Source of the DNA: Alphaproteobacteria bacterium
GTDB taxonomy: Bacteria > Pseudomonadota > Alphaproteobacteria > Rickettsiales > UBA998
Assembly (NCBI GenBank): GCA_004293935.1
Contig: RDZH01000020.1
Coordinates: forward strand, 1 to 56,536
Length of the DNA stretch: 56,536 bases
Direction of reading: 5' to 3'
Below are positions 50,187-56,536 of this stretch, piece after piece. Position 1 is the first letter of the stretch. Every line of letters begins with the position of its first letter. A program made the translations under genes and the position numbers. The notes below the pieces were generated by a model, which ran no database searches, had not been told where the DNA came from, and saw only the letters and a list, made by a program, of their open reading frames with translations.

Positions 50187-51038
50187 TCAAAGAAGTATGG
50201 TAAGGATAACGGCAAAAATGATTGCTACCGTTGCTTCTAAAAACCCTGCACCGATATTCTTATCATCCCTGATTTCCCGCCCTAACGAATCACCCAACAC
50301 CACAAGCCTATCCATCACCAACCTAATGACGGGTAAAAACACAAAGGCTATAAGGTTATAAATCAAAAACAACGTAATATCCTGTTTCCAACTCGTGAAA
50401 TTGCCCGAAGCCGCATTCATGATCACAATGGATAGGGCAATAAGATTACCTCCAAACGCAATGCCGCTTGCAGTATTTTTCTGAAGTAATTCAGCGTGGA
50501 CATTGTACGATGAGAATTTTTCATAGATTAGGCTAAAAAGCACGAGGGATAATTGCCCAAGAATAAAGAACACGATGCACGACACAATGCCACCTCCCTG
50601 CCCTGATACTGCTCCTGCTGCAATCAACCCTGTCGCAAGATATGCACCACAATGCACCGCTCCCACACCGACATTTTTCTCTTTCATCAGTTGTTCTGTA
50701 TCACAAAAGGTACGCAAAATAGCCTTATCATTAAACCAACGCGAACAATTCAACAATACCAAACCAAGCAGGGAATACCCCCCCACCGCTATCATATCCT
50801 CAAAAAAACCTTGCGTTGGTCCAAGCAATGCACCCACAAAAATTGCAGCACTTGCCAAATAATAGCCACACATCGCAAGGGCAACCGCAAGATTATCCTC
50901 CTTGGTGAGTTCATGATTAATTTTATAGGGGATCAAAAAATCCTTAAGGAATTTTGCCACAAGAAACAGCACCACATACATCACGATGAATGCCGCCGCT
51001 TTTATGATGTCTTCAACAACCATGCTTTTTATATCCAT
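50187..51038 (-). CDS. DUF350-like polytopic membrane protein
   Basis: A 283-residue protein of about eight transmembrane helices arranged as two similar four-helix halves. Each half contains a NLAVAL/NTASGIAFGG type repeat (KEDNLAVALAMCGYYLA and NTASGIAFGGNLIA), the mark of a duplicated DUF350 unit. YjfL is the E. coli relative; function is unknown, with links to envelope stress. I chose MDIKSM at 51038, 4 nt after a G-run; a longer in-frame start at 51104 is possible. First gene of the cassette. Confidence 0.75.
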   Translation of the reverse strand: MDIKSMVVEDIIKAAAFIVMYVVLFLVAKFLKDFLIPYKINHELTKEDNLAVALAMCGYYLASAAIFVGALLGPTQGFFEDMIAVGGYSLLGLVLLNCSRWFNDKAILRTFCDTEQLMKEKNVGVGAVHCGAYLATGLIAAGAVSGQGGGIVSCIVFFILGQLSLVLFSLIYEKFSSYNVHAELLQKNTASGIAFGGNLIALSIVIMNAASGNFTSWKQDITLFLIYNLIAFVFLPVIRLVMDRLVVLGDSLGREIRDDKNIGAGFLEATVAIIFAVILTILL

Positions 51039-51120
51039 ACGCCCCCCATACTCTAATAATGGGGTACTATAGCCCTCTTTGTATGTTTCGTCAATTATAG
51101 TCATTCCAATTAATTTTTGA

Positions 51121-51248
51121 CTATAGTGCTTCCATTATATAATTACCGATTGATCGGCAATTATATAATGGTAAAAGCACTATAAATCATAATGTTATAG
51201 TCGTTCTTTGACATAAAAAATGAGTAATTTTTTTGTCAAACGACTATA
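51121..51248. repeat. TATAGTGC palindrome plus TATAGTCG hairpin (composite repeat, copy A)
   Basis: Positions 51122-51185 form a palindrome (TATAGTGCTTCCATTATATAATT against TATAGTGCTTTTACCATTATATAATT around a GATTGATC centre). Directly beside it, 51197-51248 is a hairpin TATAGTCG...CGACTATA containing TTTGACA and a TGAGT.ATTTT core. The segment 51160-51248 reappears inverted at 55699-55785. It lies upstream of the DUF350-like gene and may carry its promoter. No gene is present between 51105 and 51448. Confidence 0.75.
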
Positions 51249-51287
51249 AACAAGACCCCCTGCACAATGCACAAAACCAACAGATTT

Positions 51288-51359
51288 CGTCATTCCTGCT
51301 TTAAGCAGGAATCCAGTAACGCCAGTATATTATGGATGCCTGCCTACGCAGGCATGACG
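51288..51359. repeat. CGTCATTCCTGC-type double hairpin repeat, copy 2
   Basis: Begins CGTCATTCCTGCTTTAAGCAGGAATCCAGT in two hairpins and ends GGATGCCTGCCTACGCAGGCATGACG. It is the same structure as 38771-38842. It lies 39 nt from the TATAGTCG repeat, an arrangement repeated at 55699-55948. Confidence 0.8.
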
Positions 51360-51392
51360 AGAACGGCAATTATTTGGAGGCACTACGCTCCA

Positions 51393-51437
51393 CCATAAAG
51401 AAAAACCCACCTACTTTATAAAATAAAGTGAGTGGGC
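51393..51437 (-). terminator. Rho-independent terminator of the 51449-51967 gene
   Basis: On the minus strand, 11 nt past the stop codon, CCCACTCACTTTAT-TTTA-TAAAGTAGGTGGG is followed by TTTTTCTTTAT. A stem of about 14 bp with an A.C mismatch pair and a U-rich tail is a standard intrinsic terminator. Confidence 0.8.
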
Positions 51438-51448
51438 TTTTCTTGTCA

Positions 51449-51967
51449 TTAGCGAAGGTTCAACCGCTCTTGCAAACACTCATGTGCTTGCATGATAGTT
51501 TGATTAACCATGAATCTATCACCAGCATTTTCTGGTGAAAGAGGCGTCATATCTGCGCCCTTGTGAGCGGTGAATATGCTGCCGTTCATACGGATAATAA
51601 CACCCGTTTCCGAATGCCGCATACCCAAGGGTTGCGGTTCGCGTAATCCGTTGAATAGTACAACGGTACTCGCAATCCCCAAACCATCTTTCGTTTCTTG
51701 TTCACACACAAACCCATCACTGGTTTGCATGATTAACCAGCGACTGTTAGACTTCTTGTTTGGTACAAGATCGTTTGATCCTTTATACCGTACCAAAGTA
51801 TCCGCCACCTGTTTTAGCCTTACACCTGTTTCCCACTGCATGACAGGGGAGGGAGATGGGGACGCTACAACGGGAGCGGACTCATTTTGTTGTGCGGAAC
51901 AATAAGTCATCGTCGTCATTAATGCTGCAAGAGAAGCAATAGATAGAACACGTTTAAGCTGTGCCAT
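51449..51967 (-). CDS. Small exported hypothetical protein
   Basis: A 172-residue protein with a signal peptide (about 1-25, ending TYCSAQQN). A Cys near the cleavage site (MTYC) is a poor lipobox, so SPase I cleavage is the default. A Pro/Ser-rich linker (about 30-42) leads to a compact domain with RWLIMQTSDGFVCEQ and two Cys (one in VCEQE, one in HECLQERL) that may form a disulfide. The ATG follows an AGGTGA site. I do not recognise the family. It is monocistronic with its own terminator. Confidence 0.7.
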   Translation of the reverse strand: MAQLKRVLSIASLAALMTTMTYCSAQQNESAPVVASPSPSPVMQWETGVRLKQVADTLVRYKGSNDLVPNKKSNSRWLIMQTSDGFVCEQETKDGLGIASTVVLFNGLREPQPLGMRHSETGVIIRMNGSIFTAHKGADMTPLSPENAGDRFMVNQTIMQAHECLQERLNLR

Positions 51968-52151
51968 GATTAGTCACCTAAAATGAAACAACAAAGAACC
52001 ACACATCCAAAAATGGTGCGGGTTCAAAAGAAACTCGATGCTCGGTGCATCAAATCAAGATATGCCGATTTTTGATAAACAAAAAAACATGCATATAAGG
52101 ATCACAATTATGATACACGCACACCCCCGTAAAAGTCAAGCATGAATCTAT

Positions 52152-52823
52152 TCAAGCAACACCAAAAATTTTATGTAATTGCATTCCAAGCACATATCCG
52201 CCCTTACGCGCTAGGGCAACCGTATGTGCAAAATTTTGGGCATTTTTATGATCATCATATTCATCCATGGGTTGTACATAGATAGGAATGGTGCGCCCCA
52301 ATGATGATTGCCCAACATCTGGCACATCAGAATAAGCGGGGTTGGTCGCGGAGATGATAAACTTCAAGGCAGTGCAACGCTCTAAAAGATCATGTCGAAT
52401 GATCCCATATGTTCCAGAGGGTGCTTTGGGTGAACATATGATATGCACTTCAGATGGCAATGGTCGAAAGAGCGTACCATTTGTTTCAATCTGCACTGTC
52501 ATTCCCGCATCTAATAACGCACGACATAATGGCTCAATCGGTTGACGTAACGGTTCTCCACCTGAAATCACAACCAATGGAGCAATCATTCGCTGTGCGA
52601 GTGCATGGGTGCGGATCATGATCTGTTCCAGTGCCATCGCATGATAGGATTCAAACTCCGTATCGCAAAAGGTACATGCTAAATTGCACCCTCCCAAACG
52701 GATGAATACGGCATTACGCCCTGTGAATGGTCCTTCTCCTTGAAAAGTTGGAAATATTTCTTGTACATCTAACATAGTACCATCACCGTGGATGGGTGGT
52801 CTTTTGGGGTTGCTTCCGAACAT
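52152..52823 (-). CDS. queE: 7-carboxy-7-deazaguanine synthase
   Basis: This 223-residue radical-SAM enzyme makes the 7-deazaguanine ring carboxylate in queuosine synthesis. Starting at MFGSNPKRPPIHGDG gives the alphaproteobacterial QueE N-terminus; the frame is open upstream but not homologous. The cluster ligands are Cys46, Cys50 and Cys53 (CNLACTFC), and VISGGEPLRQP is the SAM-binding GGEP motif. No other queuosine gene is in the window. It is divergent from the GNAT gene. Confidence 0.94.
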   Translation of the reverse strand: MFGSNPKRPPIHGDGTMLDVQEIFPTFQGEGPFTGRNAVFIRLGGCNLACTFCDTEFESYHAMALEQIMIRTHALAQRMIAPLVVISGGEPLRQPIEPLCRALLDAGMTVQIETNGTLFRPLPSEVHIICSPKAPSGTYGIIRHDLLERCTALKFIISATNPAYSDVPDVGQSSLGRTIPIYVQPMDEYDDHKNAQNFAHTVALARKGGYVLGMQLHKIFGVA

Positions 52824-52954
52824 AGGATTCGCTAATGTGTATGAGGTTATTAGATTAACTATAGCAGAGTCGCATGACAATTCTATGATAAAATAATGAC
52901 AATGGTATGAATCTATGTGTCAGCACAAAGAACTTTAGAGCAAAGGGTACAGCG

Positions 52955-53353
52955 ATGATAATCACATACCAAAAAAATTGTTCACTCACTACCGATGATA
53001 TTATTCGCGTATTTCGCGCATCGAGCATCAAACGCCCTATTGATGATCCTGATCGCATCACAACGATGTTTGCACATGCTAATTTAGTGATTTCTGCATG
53101 GCATGATGCGCGGCTGATTGGTATAGCACGCGCTTTAACGGATTACAGCTATTGTTGTTATCTATCGGATTTAGCCGTAGATAAAGACTATCAGCATCAC
53201 GGCGTTGGCTCAGAATTGATTGCGCATGTGCGACGTAACCTATCCGATCATGTATCGCTGATTTTAGTTTCTGCTCCTTCAGCAGCAGAATATTACCCCA
53301 AAGTTGGTTTTTCACCGCTAGAATATGGATTTATCATCAAACGATTAGCTTGA
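52955..53353 (+). CDS. GNAT family N-acetyltransferase
   Basis: A 132-residue single-domain GNAT enzyme starting at MIITYQKN, 8 nt after AAAGGG. The acetyl-CoA region is LSDLAVDKDYQHHGVGSELIAHVRR, with the Q/R-x-x-G-x-G/A-type loop HHGVGS. YYPKVGFSPLEYGF is typical of the YhbS/YpeA-like group. The acyl acceptor is unknown. It runs divergently from queE and lies 80 nt before metZ. Confidence 0.88.
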   Translation: MIITYQKNCSLTTDDIIRVFRASSIKRPIDDPDRITTMFAHANLVISAWHDARLIGIARALTDYSYCCYLSDLAVDKDYQHHGVGSELIAHVRRNLSDHVSLILVSAPSAAEYYPKVGFSPLEYGFIIKRLA

Positions 53354-53433
53354 CTAACTACATAATTATTGCGTATTCTTTGCAACGTGATACTTTGTCT
53401 CACACAACAAACGCATAATAATGGAATAAACCT

Positions 53434-54639
53434 ATGGTGAAACGCAACGCGGATAATAAAACGCTGGCACAATCGTGGCATCCTGAAACCGTGCAAGTGC
53501 GCGGTGGCACAAAGCGTAGTGAATTTGGTGAAACATCCGAAGCCATCTTCCTCAATTCGGGCTTTTGTTATGATAATGCGGAAATTGCCGAAAGCCGTTT
53601 CAATGGTGAAGCCCCAGGCTATGTCTATTCGCGCTACCTCAACCCAACGCTTGATATGCTAGAACAACGGCTTACCTTAATGGAAGAAGGGGCGGAGGCT
53701 TGTTGCGTCATGGGTAGTGGTATGGCAGCGGTGTTTGCAAGCCTCATGAGCCATCTACGCGCAGGCGATCATATCATTGCGCATCGTGTGCTTTTTGGAT
53801 CATGCCACTATATCCTTGCAGAAATATGCCCTCGCTTTGGCATGGAAGTCAGCTTTATTGACGGCACGCAGCCAAACGCGTGGGAAGAAGCAATGCGCCC
53901 CAACACCAAGGCAGTATTCATCGAAACACCCGCAAATCCTACCCTTGATGTGCTGGATATTGCCCATATTGCAGGCATATGCAACGCGCATCAAGTGATG
54001 TTGATTGTCGATAATATCTTAGCAGGCAACGGCGCGCAAGCTCCGCTTTTGCTTGGTGCTGATGTGGTTGTCTATTCCACAACCAAGCATATGGACGGAC
54101 AAGGGCGCACGCTTGGCGGTGCAATTCTTGGGAGTGAATCCTTTATCAAAGAAACCGTCTTGCCATTTCATCGTCATACAGGCCCTGCCCTTAGCCCATT
54201 CAATGCATGGGTGGTATTGAAAAGTTTAGAAACCTACAGTTTACGCATGGCACGCCATCAAAGCAATGCGCTTGCCGTAGCCAATGCCCTTGAGGCGCAT
54301 CCAGATGTTGCACACGTGCATTACCCCCTTCTTCCAAGCCATCCGCACTATGATGTGGCGCGCAAGCAAATGAACGGAGGCGGCAATATGATTGCGTTTA
54401 GTGTGCAGGGCGGAAAAAAAGCCGCGTTTTCACTAATGAACAACCTCCAACTGATTGATATATCGAACAATTTAGGGGATTCCAAAAGCCTTATCACTCA
54501 TCCCGCCACCACAACGCACGCAACCCTCACCACAGAAGCGCAAGAAGCTATCGGGATAGGGGCGGGCATGATGCGCTTGTCGGTTGGCTTAGAACATGTG
54601 GATGATCTGATTGCGGATTTAATAAATGCCTTACGTTAA
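53434..54639 (+). CDS. metZ: O-succinylhomoserine sulfhydrylase
   Basis: This 401-residue PLP enzyme of the Cys/Met metabolism family has the PLP lysine Lys218 in STTKHMDGQGR, the YVYSRYLNPTLDMLEQRL start and SGMAAVFASLMSHL. It makes homocysteine from O-succinylhomoserine and sulfide. The GQGR following the Lys is characteristic of MetZ and not of cystathionine synthases. It lies 44 nt before the NlpD-like gene. No SAM-II riboswitch was recognised in the 80-nt leader. Confidence 0.93.
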   Translation: MVKRNADNKTLAQSWHPETVQVRGGTKRSEFGETSEAIFLNSGFCYDNAEIAESRFNGEAPGYVYSRYLNPTLDMLEQRLTLMEEGAEACCVMGSGMAAVFASLMSHLRAGDHIIAHRVLFGSCHYILAEICPRFGMEVSFIDGTQPNAWEEAMRPNTKAVFIETPANPTLDVLDIAHIAGICNAHQVMLIVDNILAGNGAQAPLLLGADVVVYSTTKHMDGQGRTLGGAILGSESFIKETVLPFHRHTGPALSPFNAWVVLKSLETYSLRMARHQSNALAVANALEAHPDVAHVHYPLLPSHPHYDVARKQMNGGGNMIAFSVQGGKKAAFSLMNNLQLIDISNNLGDSKSLITHPATTTHATLTTEAQEAIGIGAGMMRLSVGLEHVDDLIADLINALR

Positions 54640-54683
54640 AATCCTCTATTGTGCGATATGAAAAAATAGTGTATGCAAAAACC

Positions 54684-55697
54684 ATGAGAACGTTATTTAT
54701 TTTTTCTTTGCTTGCCCTCACCTCACTCACAGGATGTTTACAAAAACATCGTGCGCAGGTTGATATTAGGGAAGGACTCCGTCAAGATCGCTATGGCAAT
54801 CATTATGATATGCATGGCAATCAGATTCCGCGTTATAGCAACCAATATCGCGCTCCGATGCCTCCGTCGCAAGATGCGAAATATATTCATGATGATTATC
54901 AAACCTATGGTATTGAAGCTCCCGTTGCACCGATTGGCGCGTCTGATTTGCCGCCCATCACCAATGCTCCGATCAACACACCAGCACCTACGCCCGCTAG
55001 CGTTGCGTCTGTCACAACATCAGAAGCCACCGTCGATCCTATGATTGCCCAACGCCTTGCTGAGGAGCAGAAATTCGCGCAGGTCACTCCTCCTAATAAT
55101 CCCAAGCCTACTGCCTCACCTTTTGAAACAAAATCAGCCCCGCCTACGCCTAAAGTACCAAACACCACCCTCGATCAGCAATTATTGCCCAAAGGGTTTG
55201 CAGAGCCAACACCACCTGCGCCCCCTGCTGCGGTGACTGCACCCATCCAAGAGCCTGCTCCGCTGCAAGCCGCTGAGGATAAAAGCGCGCAGCAAAAAGA
55301 ACAGCAACAAATTGCAGCCATGCAAAAAATGAGTGCTGCCCCATCTTTCACTTTGCCTGTGCGTGGTGAAATCATCAAAAACTTTGCGCAAACTGGCAAA
55401 CAAGGTATTGCGATTGCAGGGCGTAATGGTGAACCTGTGCGCGCCTCCGCACAAGGGAAAGTACTGCATGTCGGCAATGTTGATGAATTTGGAACAGTGG
55501 TGATCATCCAACATGCTAATGGGCTACTTACCACCTATGGTCATTTAGGTGACACCGTAGTACAAAAAGGTCAGAACCTTGATCAAGGTAGCCTGATCGG
55601 GTTTGTCGGAAAAACGGGCAATGTCTCTGCACCGCAGCTACATTTTTCTATCCGCGAAGGTACGAAAGCCGTTGATCCATCCGCGTGGATACGATAA
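54684..55697 (+). CDS. NlpD-like lipoprotein with a degenerate LytM domain
   Basis: A 337-residue lipoprotein with signal peptide and lipobox LTGC (Cys18). A long Pro/Ala/Thr-rich region (about 60-210) leads to a C-terminal LytM/M23 domain (about 220-337) with LPVRGEIIKNF, GQNLDQGSLIGFVGKTGN and PQLHFSIREG. The first metal His and Asp of active M23 peptidases are replaced (KQGIAIAG for HxGIDIxx), and the HxH reads QLH, so it is probably not a peptidase but an amidase activator, as are NlpD and EnvC. No LysM domain was seen. The ATG at 54684 gives the signal peptide; an earlier start is not needed. Confidence 0.85.
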   Translation: MRTLFIFSLLALTSLTGCLQKHRAQVDIREGLRQDRYGNHYDMHGNQIPRYSNQYRAPMPPSQDAKYIHDDYQTYGIEAPVAPIGASDLPPITNAPINTPAPTPASVASVTTSEATVDPMIAQRLAEEQKFAQVTPPNNPKPTASPFETKSAPPTPKVPNTTLDQQLLPKGFAEPTPPAPPAAVTAPIQEPAPLQAAEDKSAQQKEQQQIAAMQKMSAAPSFTLPVRGEIIKNFAQTGKQGIAIAGRNGEPVRASAQGKVLHVGNVDEFGTVVIIQHANGLLTTYGHLGDTVVQKGQNLDQGSLIGFVGKTGNVSAPQLHFSIREGTKAVDPSAWIR

Positions 55698-55698
55698 G

Positions 55699-55785
55699 TA
55701 TAGTCGTTTGACAAAAAAATGACTCATTTTTTATGTCAAGTGCGACTATAAAACTTTGATTTATAGTGCTTTTACCATTATATAA
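55699..55785. repeat. TATAGTCG hairpin plus TATAGTGC half (composite repeat, copy B)
   Basis: TATAGTCG-TTTGACA...TGTCAAGTG-CGACTATA (55699-55750) is a hairpin of over 20 bp per arm, followed by TTTATAGTGCTTTTACCATTATATAA. It matches 51160-51248 in inverse orientation with few differences. It starts 1 nt after the NlpD-like stop codon and may also end that transcript. No gene was seen between 55698 and 56034. Confidence 0.75.
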
Positions 55786-55831
55786 CTGTACGCTTAAAAA
55801 AGCTCTACATAACCCCTCAAACTAGCAATTT

Positions 55832-55948
55832 CGTCATTCCTGCGTAGGCAGGAATCCAGTGTATCACCCTTGTTTTTTCTGATCCTCGTCACTCCCGCTT
55901 AAGAGTGAGAACCGTTATTCTGGATGCCTGCCTACGCAGGCATGACGG
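55832..55948. repeat. CGTCATTCCTGC-type hairpin repeat, copy 3 (expanded)
   Basis: Starts CGTCATTCCTGCGTAGGCAGGAATCCAGT and ends GGATGCCTGCCTACGCAGGCATGACGG like the other copies, but about 45 extra nt lie between the two hairpins. They include TCGTCACTCCCGCTTAAGAGTGAG, itself a diverged hairpin of the same type, so the copy seems to have gained a third unit. Confidence 0.75.
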
Positions 55949-56034
55949 GTTTTAGACTTTATTTATACAAAACAACTTCTTATGATTCTTCTTATCCAAA
56001 ACTGAGGTTAGTTATAAATTTAATAAGGGCAGTA

Positions 56035-56536
56035 TCAAGAATGAAGTGCAACACCTTGTGTATGTTTAGCATCTCTGGTAAGTTTTGAGAAGACTTCTTT
56101 TGGTTTTTGGAAGTTGAGTATTTTTCCGACCCAAGTCTTCTTGCGAGTATGGCGAGAGGTCTGTGCCTTTTGGCAGATGGTATCGGAGTATGCCGTTAGC
56201 ATGTTCGTTTGATCCGCGTTGCCACGGAGAGTGCGGGTCGGCGAAATATACATCCAGTTGTAATTCAGCAGTAATATCTTTGTGGTTTGTCATCTCGCGC
56301 CCCCTGTCGTACGTCAAGGTTTTGCGCAGATGTTCAGGAATAGGCCGCATCGCTTGGATGAATGCCCCTGTGACAACTGGTGAAGTGGCATCGTCCAGTT
56401 TGACCAGAATAATGTAACGACTGGTGCGCTCCACCAATGTTCCCACGGCGGATTTATTGCCTTTTCCTTTGATAAGGTCGCCCTCCCAATGCCCTGCAAT
56501 CAGACGGTCTTGCACCTCCTGCGGACGCTCGGAAAT
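56035..56536 (-). pseudogene. Decayed IS30-family transposase (partial, cut by window edge)
   Basis: On the minus strand, IAGHWEGDLIKGKGNKS, TYDRGREM and FADPHSPWQRGSNEHANG are the catalytic core of an IS30 DDE transposase (Asp, Asp, Glu visible). After YSQEDL, the usual AIADKLNNRPRKTLG region is missing and the frame shifts: the correct tail KPKEVFSKLTRDAKHTQGVALHS is found in another frame ending at 56035, while the original frame stops at 56066. The 5' part lies beyond the window. It is likely inactive. Confidence 0.85.

Noticed and set aside
51105-51448. A CRISPR-like array.
   Set aside because: The repeats are palindromes of different types and not regularly spaced direct repeats with unique spacers.
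53354-53433. A SAM-II riboswitch in front of metZ.
   Set aside because: The leader is short and the characteristic CGTTAAACAAA and GCTAAA pseudoknot segments are absent.

Overview
The window is a continuous, gene-dense, moderately AT-rich stretch of an alphaproteobacterial chromosome. The placement rests on three things: the gene order nuoA-B-C-D-(insert)-E-F-G-H-I-J-K-L-M-N-birA-coaX-rnj; a DivL-type kinase, with Tyr in place of the phospho-acceptor His, next to ahcY; and the overall housekeeping set. I cannot name a genus from the sequence. No rRNA, tRNA or CRISPR array was seen.

Layout. 1-10.2 kb (minus strand): an apparent operon running glnB (PII), a 1977-residue alpha-2-macroglobulin, pbpC and a HerA/YjgR-type ATPase, with ATGA overlaps between the first three genes. 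10.3-12.6 kb (plus): a SixA-like phosphatase whose stop codon is the junction with a MITE-like palindrome, then a 504-residue protein I do not recognise. 12.7-18.2 kb (plus): dnaE, followed with a 4-nt overlap by one gene that fuses a C5-cytosine methyltransferase to an HpaII-like restriction endonuclease. 18.2-23.8 kb (minus): a fatty acid hydroxylase/sterol desaturase-family protein, a prepilin-peptidase-like protein that seems to lack its catalytic aspartates, a degenerate EAL protein and an AsmA-family protein. 23.9-42.4 kb (minus): the complete 14-subunit NADH dehydrogenase I operon with birA, coaX and rnj at its 3' end. A DpnA-like adenine methyltransferase and a hairpin repeat lie between nuoD and nuoE. 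42.6-47.6 kb (minus): yggT, purU, divL, ahcY. 47.8-51.0 kb (minus): a four-gene membrane cassette (DUF350-like, two-TM protein, Gly/Tyr-rich secreted peptide, membrane-anchored spermidine-synthase-like protein). 51.1-56.5 kb: a repeat-rich segment with a small secreted protein, queE, a GNAT acetyltransferase, metZ, an NlpD-like lipoprotein and a decayed IS30 transposase at the right edge.

How the parts work together. The nuo block supplies respiratory complex I, and its tail carries cofactor genes (biotin ligase, pantothenate kinase) and RNase J. DivL would feed the CckA-ChpT-CtrA cell-cycle relay. AhcY removes S-adenosylhomocysteine, the by-product of methyltransferases such as the two DNA methyltransferases here. 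PbpC, the macroglobulin and the NlpD-like protein act on or protect the cell wall and periplasm.

The most unusual items are the single-chain methyltransferase/HpaII-type nuclease coupled to dnaE, the DpnA-like methyltransferase inside the complex I operon, the PII gene overlapping a macroglobulin/PbpC defence-repair pair, and at least four families of dispersed palindromic repeats, some of which have reshaped gene ends.
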